Of a stretch of 64,000 nt of DNA, positions 24,646-33,503 are shown one piece after another; the stretch's first letter is position 1; the number at the start of each line of letters is the position of its first letter. The notes under the pieces are model-generated. The model saw nothing but the letters and a program-made list of their open reading frames with translations, was not told the DNA's origin and did not search any database. A program made the position numbers and the translations under genes. Origin of the DNA: Opitutaceae bacterium. GTDB lineage: Bacteria; Verrucomicrobiota; Verrucomicrobiia; Opitutales; Opitutaceae. The DNA lies in contig JACKPU010000001.1 of assembly GCA_024233285.1 (NCBI GenBank), positions 558,001 to 622,000 on the forward strand. Direction: 5' to 3'.

Positions 24646-26583
24646 TTAAACATGCGGTGACGCGCCGCCGGCCGCCGCGTCGGGACGCGCGGTGGTGGCG
24701 TGGCGGCGGATTTCATCAAGCGCCGAGGCGTCCTCGATGGTGCTGACATCACCGGTGGCGCGGCCTTCGGCGACGGCGAGAATCGCGCGGCGCATGATCT
24801 TTCCCGAACGGGTTTTGGGCAGCAAGCGCACAATGCCGATGTGCGCGGGCCGGGCGATCGCGCCCACCATCCGCACAATCGTGTCCTCGACCTCGCGCCT
24901 GAGCCGCGCCTGTGCCTCGGCCCCGGCGTATGCCCCGGGTTGCCTCGGCACGACAAAGCACGCGATGACGTGCCCCTTGGTTTCGTCGGACTTGCCCACC
25001 GCGGCCGCCTCGGCGATGCCCGGGTGGGCGCAGATCGCCTCCTCGATCTCCCGGGTGCCGAGGCGGTGGCCGGCGACGTTGATGACATCGTCCGAGCGGC
25101 CCAGGATGAAGTAGTAGCCGTCGTCGTCCTGCACGGCGTAATCAAAGGTCGAATACAAATGCTTGCCGGGGAACTGCCCGCAGTAGTGCCCGGCGAAGAC
25201 CGCGTCGTTGCGCCAGACCGTGCTCATGCACCCGGGGGGCAGCGGCAGCGCGATCACCAGCACGCCCTTCCGCCCGCGGGCCACGGGGTCGCCCGTGGCC
25301 GCGTCCACGATCCGCAATTGATAACCATAGGCGGGCAACCCCGGGGAGCCGGGGCGGATTTTCACGGGCCCAAGGCCGGGGGCCAGCGTGAGGATCGGCC
25401 ACCCCGTCTCGGTCTGCCAGTAGTTGTCGATGATGTTCACATGCCCGAGCGCGTCGCGAATCCAGCGCGAAGTGGGCTCGTCGAGCGGCTCGCCGGCCAG
25501 GAACAGGTGGCGCAGCCGGGAGAGGTCGTGGCGCTTGATCAGCGCGGGGTCCTGTTTTTTCAGCACGCGGATGGCGGTCGGCGAGGAAAACATCACCGTG
25601 GCCCGCGACTCGGCGGCGATCCGCCACCAGATGCCACCGTCCGGCTTGGTGGGCAGGCCTTCATACATGACCGTGGTCATGCCGGTGATCAACGGCCCGT
25701 AAACCGTGTAGGAATGACCGACCACCCAGCCCACGTCGGCCGTCGAAAAATAAGTCTCCCCCGGCCGGCCGTCGTAGATGAGCCGCATCGAGGCGGCGAG
25801 CGCCACCGCGTAGCCGCCCGTGTCCCGCTGGATGCCCTTGGGCTTGGCCGTCGTGCCGCTGGTGTAGAGCAGGTAGCTGACCTCGCTCGACTCGAGCCAT
25901 GCGCAGGGCACGGTCTCGTGGCGGTGCCGGGCCGAGACGCCCGCGTAATCGAGGTCGCGCGGGGCGTTCATCGGCGCGGCCGGGTCGAGGCCCCGGTTGA
26001 TGACCAGCACCTGCTCCACGCGGCCTTGGGCGCGCGCGACCGCCTCGTCCACCAGCTTCTTGAGCGGGATCAATCGCCCGCCGCGCAGACTGGCATCGCA
26101 GGTGATCACCACCCGGGCTTCCGCGTCGTCGATGCGGGCGGCCAGGCTCGGCGGTGCGAACCCCGCGAAGACCGCGGAATGGACCAGCCCCAGCCGCGCG
26201 CAGGCCAGCATGGCGATCGCGGCCTCGGGCACCATCGGCAAATAGAGCACGACCCGGTCGCCCCGCCGCAGGCCCAGCCCCCGGAGCGTGGCCGCCATCA
26301 GCACGACTTCACCATGCAGTTGCGCGTAGGTGAGCACCCGCGACTCGCCGGTCTCCGTCGAGGTGAAGCGGATGGCCGGCTGGCTCGCGCGCGCCGGCAG
26401 ATGCCGGTCCACCGCATTGTGGCAGAGGTTGGTCCGGCCGCCGACAAACCAACGGGCAAACGGCGGGCGGGAGTAGTCGCAGACTTGGGTGAAGGGCTCG
26501 TGCCAGTCGATCAAGCGGGCCTGCTCGGCCCAAAAGGATTCCGTCTGCTCCAAGGACCAGGTGGAAAAATCAGGGGTATTCAT
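24646..26583 (-). CDS. prpE: Propionyl-CoA synthetase PrpE (AMP-forming)
   Basis: A 645-residue acyl-CoA synthetase activating propionate. Motifs include the phosphate loop YLLYTSGTTAKPKGIQRDTG (the final GIQRDTGGYAVAL is typical of PrpE rather than acetyl-CoA synthetase), DVGWVVGHSYTVYGPLI, NIIDNYWQTETGWPI, and the C-terminal hinge ILGRSDDVINVAGHRLGTREIE. The regulatory Lys595 in KTRSGKIMRR could be acetylated. It is the first gene of the operon and is divergent from the LysR gene. Confidence 0.92.
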   Translation of the reverse strand: MNTPDFSTWSLEQTESFWAEQARLIDWHEPFTQVCDYSRPPFARWFVGGRTNLCHNAVDRHLPARASQPAIRFTSTETGESRVLTYAQLHGEVVLMAATLRGLGLRRGDRVVLYLPMVPEAAIAMLACARLGLVHSAVFAGFAPPSLAARIDDAEARVVITCDASLRGGRLIPLKKLVDEAVARAQGRVEQVLVINRGLDPAAPMNAPRDLDYAGVSARHRHETVPCAWLESSEVSYLLYTSGTTAKPKGIQRDTGGYAVALAASMRLIYDGRPGETYFSTADVGWVVGHSYTVYGPLITGMTTVMYEGLPTKPDGGIWWRIAAESRATVMFSSPTAIRVLKKQDPALIKRHDLSRLRHLFLAGEPLDEPTSRWIRDALGHVNIIDNYWQTETGWPILTLAPGLGPVKIRPGSPGLPAYGYQLRIVDAATGDPVARGRKGVLVIALPLPPGCMSTVWRNDAVFAGHYCGQFPGKHLYSTFDYAVQDDDGYYFILGRSDDVINVAGHRLGTREIEEAICAHPGIAEAAAVGKSDETKGHVIACFVVPRQPGAYAGAEAQARLRREVEDTIVRMVGAIARPAHIGIVRLLPKTRSGKIMRRAILAVAEGRATGDVSTIEDASALDEIRRHATTARPDAAAGGASPHV

Positions 26584-26650
26584 GGGGTGGCGGACGGGGG
26601 CGGGGTGGCGGACGGAGCCTCATCATGCCGAAAAACCAACGATAACGGAA

Positions 26651-26677
26651 ATACTTATAATTGCCATTGGTGATAAG
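26651..26677. promoter_or_regulatory. Candidate operator between prpE and the LysR gene
   Basis: The 112-bp divergent spacer contains CTTAT-N14-ATAAG (26654-26677), the T-N-A interrupted dyad form bound by LysR regulators. Overlapping it, 26651-26667 matches the window's recurrent 17-bp palindrome at 13 positions. Binding is inferred only. Confidence 0.45.
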
Positions 26678-26695
26678 CAAAGGCTATCAATCGCC

Positions 26696-27622
26696 ATGGA
26701 GCTGAGACACCTGCGCTACTTCGCGGCCGTCGCCGAAAACCTGAATTTCCGGCGGGCGGCGGAGACCTTGCGGGTTTCGCAACCGGCGTTGAGCAGCCAG
26801 GTCCGGCTCTTGGAGGCGGAAATCGGGGTAAAGCTGCTGGATCGCAGCACGCATCATGTCGTCCTGACCCCGGCCGGGCGGCGGTTTCTCGTCCGGGCCC
26901 GGCATTTGCTGCGCGACGCGGATGACGCGGTGCGCGCGTCGCAGCGGGAGGCCGAGGGTGAGACGGGCGAGATCACGCTGGGTTTTGTGTCCTCGCTCAC
27001 CTACCACCTGCTGCCCTTGTTGTTGCGGGCGTTTCGGCGCCGGATGCCGCGGGTGGAGCTGCGGCTCATGGAGATGGACACCGATCACCAGATCGAGGCG
27101 TTGGTCAAGCACCGCATCGACCTCGGGTTCATCGGGCTCGGGCTGACGCGCGAGACCGACGAACTGCGCCTGGTGCAGGTCGCCGAGGAGCAGCTCGTGG
27201 CCGTGCTGCCCGAGGACCACCCGCTCCCGCGCGGCCGGGCGGCCGCGCTGAATCTTCGCGACCTGGCGCAGACTCCGCTCTACCTCGCCGCCCGGGAATC
27301 GGCGCCGCTCTACAACCCCTGGGTCGTCGTGCTCTGCCAGCGGGCCGGCTTTCAGCCCAACGTCGTGCTGGAGGCCGGGCAGCCGGCCACGGCCATGAGC
27401 TACGCGGCGGCCGGCATGGGCATGACCATCCTCCCCGCCCAATACGCCCGGTTGCAACCGCCCGGCGTCCGTTTCGTGCCGCTCGCCAAACCGGTGCCCC
27501 GCTACCGCTACTTCGCCGCGTGGTCCAAGCACAACCTGCACCCGTCCTTGGCGCGGTTCGTGGAAATCGCCCGCGCCACCGCCGCGGCCGGCGCCCACCC
27601 CGCGAAAAAAACCCGGCGGTAG
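26696..27622 (+). CDS. LysR-family transcriptional regulator, probable prp operon regulator
   Basis: A 308-residue regulator. The start at 26696 (MELRHLRYFAAVAENLNFRR) is the canonical LysR opening; longer starts run into prpE. The winged helix-turn-helix spans residues about 1-60 (AAETLRVSQPALSSQVRLLE, then LTPAGRRFL). The effector domain follows from ITLGFVSSLTYHLLPLLL. Divergent orientation to prpE suggests control of propionate catabolism, perhaps with a cycle intermediate as co-inducer (inference). The usual regulator PrpR is a sigma-54 activator, so a LysR here is a lineage-specific choice. Confidence 0.88.
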   Translation: MELRHLRYFAAVAENLNFRRAAETLRVSQPALSSQVRLLEAEIGVKLLDRSTHHVVLTPAGRRFLVRARHLLRDADDAVRASQREAEGETGEITLGFVSSLTYHLLPLLLRAFRRRMPRVELRLMEMDTDHQIEALVKHRIDLGFIGLGLTRETDELRLVQVAEEQLVAVLPEDHPLPRGRAAALNLRDLAQTPLYLAARESAPLYNPWVVVLCQRAGFQPNVVLEAGQPATAMSYAAAGMGMTILPAQYARLQPPGVRFVPLAKPVPRYRYFAAWSKHNLHPSLARFVEIARATAAAGAHPAKKTRR

Positions 27623-27680
27623 AGCCCGGCTCCGTCCGGCCTGCCGCTCAACTGGGGACGCCGCGGTGGTCGCCTCCCCG

Positions 27681-27752
27681 CCGCCGGCCGAGGGACCGGC
27701 CGGCCCACCTCATGCATTGAACCAGATAAAGTCCCATCGCATCGGGAATTTG
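27681..27752 (+). repeat. Dispersed repeat family A, copy 3
   Basis: The hairpin GCCGGCCG-AGGGAC-CGGCCGGC (27683-27704) followed by CCACCTCATGCATTGAACC and AGATAAAGTCCCATCGC. It sits between the convergent LysR gene and the secreted-protein gene at 27802. Confidence 0.9.
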
Positions 27753-27801
27753 GTTTCAGGTGCCGCACCCGCCGAACTTGTGAACCGAGGCGGTTCCCCG
27801 C

Positions 27802-29043
27802 TCACGGCTCGCGAGATTCGGGCAAGCGCGCCACGGTGTCTGGTTGCAGGCAGGCGGCGCCTTGGTCGAGCCAGGCCCGGCCGATGCGGTGGACATCCCG
27901 CCAGTCGCGGGCATGCCCCATCAACACGCCGAAGACGCGCTGTTCCGTCCAGCGGTTGAACGCCTTGTCCTCGCACAGCGCGGAGTAGTCCTTCCAAAAC
28001 TCCCGGATGCGTTGGCCCTCGGGGACGAGGAAGTGCCCGATCGACCCAAAGCTCCACGGGTAGGGCGAACCGGGTTTCCAATTGTGCGCCTGTGAGTTCA
28101 GCCAGCCGATTGGCCAATGGTCCCAGCGTCCGACGCCCCAGCCCGCCCCGCCCTCCGCGCCGGGGGTGGAATGGTCGATGAGCTGGCTGTTTCCCGCCGG
28201 AAATCCGCTGGCCTCGCCCAGCACGGCGAACATCAGCCGGTCCCGGAAGGGCAGCACCAGCGCGAACCCGCGTGAACGCGAGATGGCCGCCAGCGTCGCG
28301 TCGTCGCCCACCCGCCGGACCGCGCCGTCGTCGCTCCAATAGATTTCATAGCGTCCTTCACCATACAGATCCACCGCCGCGAGCACCCGGTAGTCGCCGT
28401 GCGCGGGGTCGCGGGTGAACAAGTCCGCGAGCGACGCCCCGACCGGCGCGACCCCGAACAGCTCCACCGGCTGGGTGCTGTAACCGATCGGTTGATCGGG
28501 CAGCAGGCTGGTGTAGCTCGCCTTGCGCAGGACCAGTCCATTGGGAAAGGCGAAATAATCCTCGGTGCCGCGCAGGCGTGGCACGGTGTCGTCGTTTTGA
28601 TTGACCGCGAAATAGGTCCAGCGCACCCAGGCGCGGTCGGGGCGGGACTCCATCACATCGACGAAGCTGTTGCGCTCCCGGCGGCCAAATTGGTTCATCA
28701 GCTCCGCCTCGCCCAAGTTTCCCTCGAAGAACTGGTTGGCCATGGCGGCCCCGCTCGGCAGCTCAAACAACGGGCAATAGCTCGCCTCGTGGCTGAAGAC
28801 GAAACGCTCCGCCCGCCCCGGCCAGGAGATGATGACCGCCCGCCCGGGGTTTCCGTCCGCGTGGGGTGGGCTCGGCTCCAGCTTGCCGGTGTAGCGCCCC
28901 GGGGCGTAATCCGATACTGCGGTGACGACGACCGCCGGCGGTCGCCGGGTTGAGGCGGGGGCCGCGACGGTGCACAGCAGGGCGACCGCGAGGGCCAGGG
29001 CGGGGCGGGCCGCGCGATGAAAGCGGGGGGAGGCGTATGTCAT
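27802..29043 (-). CDS. Secreted protein of unknown function in a sugar operon
   Basis: A 413-residue protein with a signal peptide (LALAVALLCTVAAPAS, cleavage near residue 30). No family is recognised with certainty. Mostly beta-rich segments are visible, such as ERFVFSHEASYCPLFELPSG, RAWVRWTYFAVNQNDD and DYFAFPNGLVLRKASY, and an aromatic-rich tail with GWGVGRWDHWPIGWLNSQAH and GSIGHFLVPEG. The bulk resembles large carbohydrate-associated exported proteins of Verrucomicrobiota. It is the last gene of the operon running from 33355, 29 bp after the PfkB gene. A role in handling the operon's sugar substrate outside the membrane is inference. Confidence 0.55.
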   Translation of the reverse strand: MTYASPRFHRAARPALALAVALLCTVAAPASTRRPPAVVVTAVSDYAPGRYTGKLEPSPPHADGNPGRAVIISWPGRAERFVFSHEASYCPLFELPSGAAMANQFFEGNLGEAELMNQFGRRERNSFVDVMESRPDRAWVRWTYFAVNQNDDTVPRLRGTEDYFAFPNGLVLRKASYTSLLPDQPIGYSTQPVELFGVAPVGASLADLFTRDPAHGDYRVLAAVDLYGEGRYEIYWSDDGAVRRVGDDATLAAISRSRGFALVLPFRDRLMFAVLGEASGFPAGNSQLIDHSTPGAEGGAGWGVGRWDHWPIGWLNSQAHNWKPGSPYPWSFGSIGHFLVPEGQRIREFWKDYSALCEDKAFNRWTEQRVFGVLMGHARDWRDVHRIGRAWLDQGAACLQPDTVARLPESREP

Positions 29044-29072
29044 GCAACAGGGGGTAAATGCGTGGTCACGGC

Positions 29073-30206
29073 TCAGGCCGGCCAGTCGGGATGCTCAAGA
29101 AACGCGGCCAGTTCCGGGAGGGAGGCGCTGCGGGCCTCGCGGACGAAGAAGCCGGACGCGCCGCAGGCGCAGGCGAGGCATTCCGCCGGCGGCAAGCCGA
29201 GCAGCAGGCCGAGGCCGAGGCCGGCGTTGAACCGATCGCCCGCGCCGGTGCTTTTACGAGGGTGGGCGCAATAGGGCCCGGCCAGCGCGTGCGTGCCGGC
29301 GTCGTCGGCGTGGGCCGCGCCCCGCGCGTGGTGGATCACCACCGCGCTGATGCCGAGGGTGGCGCGGAGGTCGGCGGCGAGCGCCGCCGTGTGCGCGGGG
29401 TCGAACTGGCGGCCGCTCGGGCGGCCGAGCAGACGGGCGACCAAGTCGGCCTCGTTGCCGTTGAGGCCCAGGGTCAGCGCGCCGTGCGCCTCGAAGCCGG
29501 GCAGCAGATCCAGCATGGCGCGGATGTCGGCCGGCGCGCGGCTGGTGGGATCCACCAGGTCGATCAGAAAATGCGGGCGGTGGTCGAGCCGGCCGTAAAC
29601 CTGTTCCTGCAGCAGCCGCCAGACGGCGGTCATGTGGGGATAGAGCGTCCAGTCGGTGAGCGCGATCAACCGGGCGGATTGGCAGGCGCGCAGGTAGGCG
29701 CCGTCGGCCAGCCGCCGGGTCGCGTCCTCCACGGTGAGCTCCGCGAGCTGGGCGACGGAGCTGAACATCAATTTGCCGTCGTCAAACTCGAAGGCCAGCG
29801 TGCGGCCGGGCTCGCGGCCCCAGGTGTGCGCCCCGCGAAAGCGCGTGGTGATGGGGGCGAAGGCCGGGTGCGGCGGTTCGCCCAGGGTGGCGAAGGCGTC
29901 GACCGGCACGCCCAGGGCGGCCAGGCCGTCGCCCATGTTAATGGCGCAGCCGCCGGGCAGGGTGGCGGTGACGACGATTTCGCGCAGGCTGCTGTGTCCC
30001 GCGGCCCGTCCCACCAAGTCACCGAACGCGCCGATGGTGGGCACGGCGGTGTAGTCCGCGAGGCTCCGGCGCTCGGCGACGGGGCGGATCATCTCGTCGA
30101 TGAACGCGTCGAACCCGATGGCGACGGAAGGCAGGGTGGCGGGGGCGCCGCGCAGTCGCGCGGCGAGGCTGGAACGAAGGGCGGGGGGCATAAAGCGGGG
30201 CGTCAC
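29073..30206 (-). CDS. PfkB-family carbohydrate kinase
   Basis: A 377-residue sugar kinase. The anion-hole and catalytic signature is KSTGAGDRFNAGLGLGLLLG, with catalytic Asp324. Other marks are VTATLPGGCAINMGDGLAALG (substrate-side Gly-Gly motif) and LTLGLNGNEADLVARL. Translation may begin at a GTG overlapping the upstream stop (GTGA at 30203-30206) or at the Met five codons later (30191). Operon context with an aldolase suggests it phosphorylates a ketose or sugar acid before cleavage (inference). Confidence 0.82.
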   Translation of the reverse strand: MTPRFMPPALRSSLAARLRGAPATLPSVAIGFDAFIDEMIRPVAERRSLADYTAVPTIGAFGDLVGRAAGHSSLREIVVTATLPGGCAINMGDGLAALGVPVDAFATLGEPPHPAFAPITTRFRGAHTWGREPGRTLAFEFDDGKLMFSSVAQLAELTVEDATRRLADGAYLRACQSARLIALTDWTLYPHMTAVWRLLQEQVYGRLDHRPHFLIDLVDPTSRAPADIRAMLDLLPGFEAHGALTLGLNGNEADLVARLLGRPSGRQFDPAHTAALAADLRATLGISAVVIHHARGAAHADDAGTHALAGPYCAHPRKSTGAGDRFNAGLGLGLLLGLPPAECLACACGASGFFVREARSASLPELAAFLEHPDWPA

Positions 30207-31369
30207 GCCGGGGGCGCGAGAAACGACAGGTCAACCGGGTGGCGCGCGCGGTGGCCGGAGCGGGCGCACAGCACGATGTGGTCGCCGCGCGGCAGCACGC
30301 GCCGCACGACATCGAAACCCGCGGGCACGGCGGCCACGCCGAAAATGTAATTCACCCACAGGGGGACGGTCGGCCGCAGGCGGTGCACCGTCGGCACGCC
30401 GGCCCGCGACAGGGGGTTGGGCGCGGCCGACGCGGCGAGGCCCCGGTCGAAATAGCTGGTGACTTCCTCCAGCCCGAGCACGCGGCGGTGGCGGCCGTTC
30501 CACGGCGGATAGTGCCGGCCGCCGTTGGAGTGCCACAGGATCGTCGAGGCCAGCACGCGCGGGTCCTTCAGGGCGAACCAGACAAACTTCCGCTTGGGAT
30601 AAGTCACCGTGGTCCAGGCGACCGGCGGCCGGCCCGCGCGGGGCGGCCGGGCGCTGACCATCAGCAGATCCTCGAAGCCCTCCCGCGCGGGGTAGGTCGT
30701 GACATCCGTCGTGCCGCCGGCGGCGAGCGGCACGGCGCGCAGCGAGCGAAAAGAGGCGTCGGTCCGCAACGCGGCATAGCCGCCGCGCGCCGGCGACTCA
30801 AAGGGCACGGGGTAGACCCGGCCGTGGCGCCAAGGAGACAAGGCGATCCGGCCGGGGCCGTATTCGTCGGGGAAGCGGAGCATGGCGTGATGCCCGAGGG
30901 TCATCGGCCCGGTGAACCCATGCAGTTCGTGGCGGCAATACACGTTGGTCTCGCCCGAGCGCAGGGCGAGGCGCTTGAGCACCCGGCCGGGGCGCGCCCG
31001 CGGGCGCAGTTCCGCCCGCAGCTCCGCGGCCCTGTCCCGGTGCGTCAGCCCGAGGAGCCGCCAAGCGCCGCCCGCGGTCTCGCCGTGGGCGGGATGTCGT
31101 TCGCCGCGCCACGGGGTTTCGTTGCCACCGAAGGGCAGGCAGAAAAAATCGCCGCGCAGCCCGCGCAGGACCGGCGCGGTGTCGGGCGCGAGTTCCTCAT
31201 CGTGCCAGGGCGCGATGGAGAACGGCTGGATCGGCCCCGCCGGGGTGTGGAAGACGACGGGCCCGAGATGCCCGCCCCGCCGGGTGAGGAAGGCCGACAC
31301 GCTGCCGTTCTCCAGCCGCCACGATGGCTGGCCGGCCTGGGTTTCCAACGGGGCGCGGGCCGGGGGCAT
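30203..31369 (-). CDS. Galactose-mutarotase-like protein
   Basis: A 388-residue cytoplasmic protein. The sequence reads as a large beta-sandwich: SVSAFLTRRGGHLGPVVFH, LRGDFFCLPFGGNETPWRGE, LHGFTGPMTLGHHAMLRFPD and FVWFALKDPRVLASTILWHS. This suggests the galactose-mutarotase/aldose-1-epimerase superfamily, with His residues in HAMLRF-like positions. The assignment is by overall pattern and context, not by a decisive motif. It overlaps the PfkB gene and follows the oxidoreductase by 6 bp. Confidence 0.6.
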   Translation of the reverse strand: MPPARAPLETQAGQPSWRLENGSVSAFLTRRGGHLGPVVFHTPAGPIQPFSIAPWHDEELAPDTAPVLRGLRGDFFCLPFGGNETPWRGERHPAHGETAGGAWRLLGLTHRDRAAELRAELRPRARPGRVLKRLALRSGETNVYCRHELHGFTGPMTLGHHAMLRFPDEYGPGRIALSPWRHGRVYPVPFESPARGGYAALRTDASFRSLRAVPLAAGGTTDVTTYPAREGFEDLLMVSARPPRAGRPPVAWTTVTYPKRKFVWFALKDPRVLASTILWHSNGGRHYPPWNGRHRRVLGLEEVTSYFDRGLAASAAPNPLSRAGVPTVHRLRPTVPLWVNYIFGVAAVPAGFDVVRRVLPRGDHIVLCARSGHRARHPVDLSFLAPPA

Positions 31370-31375
31370 GGGGAA

Positions 31376-32512
31376 TCAGAGGTTGACGACGGCGTGGTCC
31401 GCGTGGCTGCGCAGGGCGGCGGTCCACCATTCATGCTGGGTCACCGCCTCGTCCGGCGTCACGCAGCCGAAGCGGTCGCCGAGCCGGCCGGCCCGCTCGG
31501 TGAGGAAGGCCGCCCACATCTGTTGCAGGATGTCGGGGAAACCCGGCTCGAAGATGCCGCCGGTGATGGTGCGGAAAGGCGTGGCGAAGCCGAGGTCCAC
31601 CGCCGCCCAGGCCTGCTCCTTGCCGCGAGTGTAGGTCTCGAGGGTCTTGGGCCGCTTGGTGGAGTAGCGCATGCCGCCGTCGGTGCCGAGGACCTCGATC
31701 TCCCAAGTGTTGGTGTCGGTCGGGCTCATGCGCTTGGTTTCGAGGACGAGGGGCACGCCGGGCTGGCCGGGCAGGTCGAGCGCGCAGTGCAGGGTGGCGT
31801 TGTCCCAAGTGTCGCAGGCCGCCATGCCGCCGTGGCCGTCGGGCCGCTCATGGTAGATTTTCTGCAACTGGGCGTGCAGGCGGACGGGCTTCCACCCGAG
31901 CCGCAGCGGCACGTGCGCGACGTGCAGGCCGAGGTCGTTCATCACGCCGGCGGCGCCGCAGAAACGGGTCTGGCGTTTCCAGTTGATCGGCTTGGCCGGG
32001 TCCAGGTCGCTGGAGTGCAGGAAGCTGTTGCGCAACCCGAGCACGCGGCCGAGCTGGCCGGAGCGGGCGTAGGCGACGACGCGCTGCGCGCCGGGCAGGA
32101 AGGGAAACTCGGAGGAGACGCGGACGAAGCGGCCGAGCTTGGTGGCCTCGTCGCGGATGGCGCGGGCGGCGGGCAGGTCGATGCCAAAGGGCTTTTCCGC
32201 CAGGAGGTCCTTGCCGGCGCGGAGCACGTCGCGGTAGATCGCCTCATGGAGGTGGTGGGGCACGGCGACATAGACCACGTCGATGTCGGGCCGCGCGAGC
32301 AGCGCGTGGTGGTCCTGGTCGAAGTGCCGCACCGTGGGGACCTGGCGAAACCAGTCCAGCGCGGCGGCGTTGACATCGCAGACGCCGACGAGTTCGGGGC
32401 GGACCGGACAGTCGAGCAGGGTGAACCAGCGGCCGAAGGCGCTGGCAACCTCGCGGCCCATCAGGCCGGCGCCGATCACGGCGACGCGGGGGGAGAGCAG
32501 GGAATCGGACAT
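31376..32512 (-). CDS. Gfo/Idh/MocA family oxidoreductase
   Basis: A 378-residue NAD(P)-dependent sugar dehydrogenase. Rossmann motif RVAVIGAGLMGREVASAFG, then DIDVVYVAVPHHLHEAIY and AEKPFGIDLPAA with the family Lys. The second domain includes RFCGAAGVMNDLGLHVAHVPLRL, where the D-x-x-x-H arrangement usually sits. It lies 12 bp after the class I aldolase gene. With kinase, mutarotase-like protein and aldolase next to it, it probably oxidises the sugar at the head of this pathway. Confidence 0.87.
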   Translation of the reverse strand: MSDSLLSPRVAVIGAGLMGREVASAFGRWFTLLDCPVRPELVGVCDVNAAALDWFRQVPTVRHFDQDHHALLARPDIDVVYVAVPHHLHEAIYRDVLRAGKDLLAEKPFGIDLPAARAIRDEATKLGRFVRVSSEFPFLPGAQRVVAYARSGQLGRVLGLRNSFLHSSDLDPAKPINWKRQTRFCGAAGVMNDLGLHVAHVPLRLGWKPVRLHAQLQKIYHERPDGHGGMAACDTWDNATLHCALDLPGQPGVPLVLETKRMSPTDTNTWEIEVLGTDGGMRYSTKRPKTLETYTRGKEQAWAAVDLGFATPFRTITGGIFEPGFPDILQQMWAAFLTERAGRLGDRFGCVTPDEAVTQHEWWTAALRSHADHAVVNL

Positions 32513-32524
32513 GGGAGGAAAGGG

Positions 32525-33355
32525 TCAGGCCAGCAGGCGCGCGGCCTCGGCGGGCGTGGCGTTTTCGTGCAGCACGGCCATGAGGGCGCGGGTCATGGCG
32601 GCGGGCTTGGGGTGCTGGATGATGTTGCGCCCGTAAACGATGCCGCGCGCGCCCTGCGCGAGCAGGTCGGCGGTGCGTTGCAGGATAACCTCGTCGGCCA
32701 CGCGCCCGCCGCCCCGCACGAGGACGGGGATGCCGCCGGCGGTCTCGACGACGCGATGGTAGATGGAAACGTCGTCGGTCGGGTCGGCCTTGATGATGTC
32801 GGCGCCGAGCTCGACGGCCTGCCGCACGAGCGGGATGATTTTTTGCGGGTCGCCGTCCACCATGTAGCCGCCGGCGCGGGCGTTGGGCTGGAAGACCAGC
32901 GGCTCGATCATCAGCGGCATCCCGGCGAGGTCGCAGGCGGGCTTCAGCTCAAGAATGTTGAGGATGCACTGGTCGGTGACCTCGGGCTGCTCGGGGATGC
33001 GGAAGAGGTTGACCACGACGCAGGCCGCGTCGAGCCGCACCGCCTGGCCGACCGGGTCGGCGAGCACGCGCGAGAAAAGGGTGCGGGGCAGCTGGGTGCC
33101 GTAAACGTTGGCGACATCGGTGCGCAGCACCAACGCGGGCTTGGGGCGGATGGGCGCGGCCTGCAGGTGGGGCGCCTGGCCGACGGTCAGCTGGATCGCG
33201 TCGGGGCCGGCCGCCACGAGGGTGGCGACCGCCTTGGGCAGGTCCTCGATGCCGGCGAGAAACGAGGCCTCGTTGAAGAAGCCGTGGTCGATGGCGACAT
33301 CGAAGCACCGTTGGGTTTGCGGATTGAACAGGCGGTTGAGACGGGCGGATTTCAT
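32525..33355 (-). CDS. Class I (Schiff-base) DeoC/LsrF/FbaB-type aldolase
   Basis: A 276-residue aldolase starting MKSARLNRLFNPQTQRCFDV; further upstream codons are out of family. FDVAIDHGFFNEASFLAGIE, AIQLTVGQAP, LVLRTDVANVYG, MIEPLVFQP and GADIIKADPTDD (Schiff-base Lys) fit the LsrF/FbaB group. PVLVRGGGRVADEVILQRTA and GIVYGRNIIQHPKP complete the phosphate site. It is the first gene of the sugar operon and divergent from the carboxylesterase across 148 bp. Confidence 0.87.
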   Translation of the reverse strand: MKSARLNRLFNPQTQRCFDVAIDHGFFNEASFLAGIEDLPKAVATLVAAGPDAIQLTVGQAPHLQAAPIRPKPALVLRTDVANVYGTQLPRTLFSRVLADPVGQAVRLDAACVVVNLFRIPEQPEVTDQCILNILELKPACDLAGMPLMIEPLVFQPNARAGGYMVDGDPQKIIPLVRQAVELGADIIKADPTDDVSIYHRVVETAGGIPVLVRGGGRVADEVILQRTADLLAQGARGIVYGRNIIQHPKPAAMTRALMAVLHENATPAEAARLLA

Positions 33356-33503
33356 GAGAGTGGGTTGGGGTCGCGCGCGGGCGACAATCCCGGGCGCGGC
33401 GTTGTCTGGACGGGTCGCAGCATTACCGTCCGTTTGGCCCCCGGGTGGCAAGACCGCGCCCTGTAGTCATTTTGGGTGACATGACAGCATTCGAGGCGCT
33501 GTT

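Noticed and set aside
32283..32636. Possible small gene in the plus frame over the oxidoreductase start
   Set aside because: Overlaps two well-supported genes and shows Ser/Arg/Ala-rich shadow composition.
30239..33466. A 1075-codon open frame on the plus strand
   Set aside because: Antisense to the aldolase, oxidoreductase and mutarotase-like genes; no recognisable domains.
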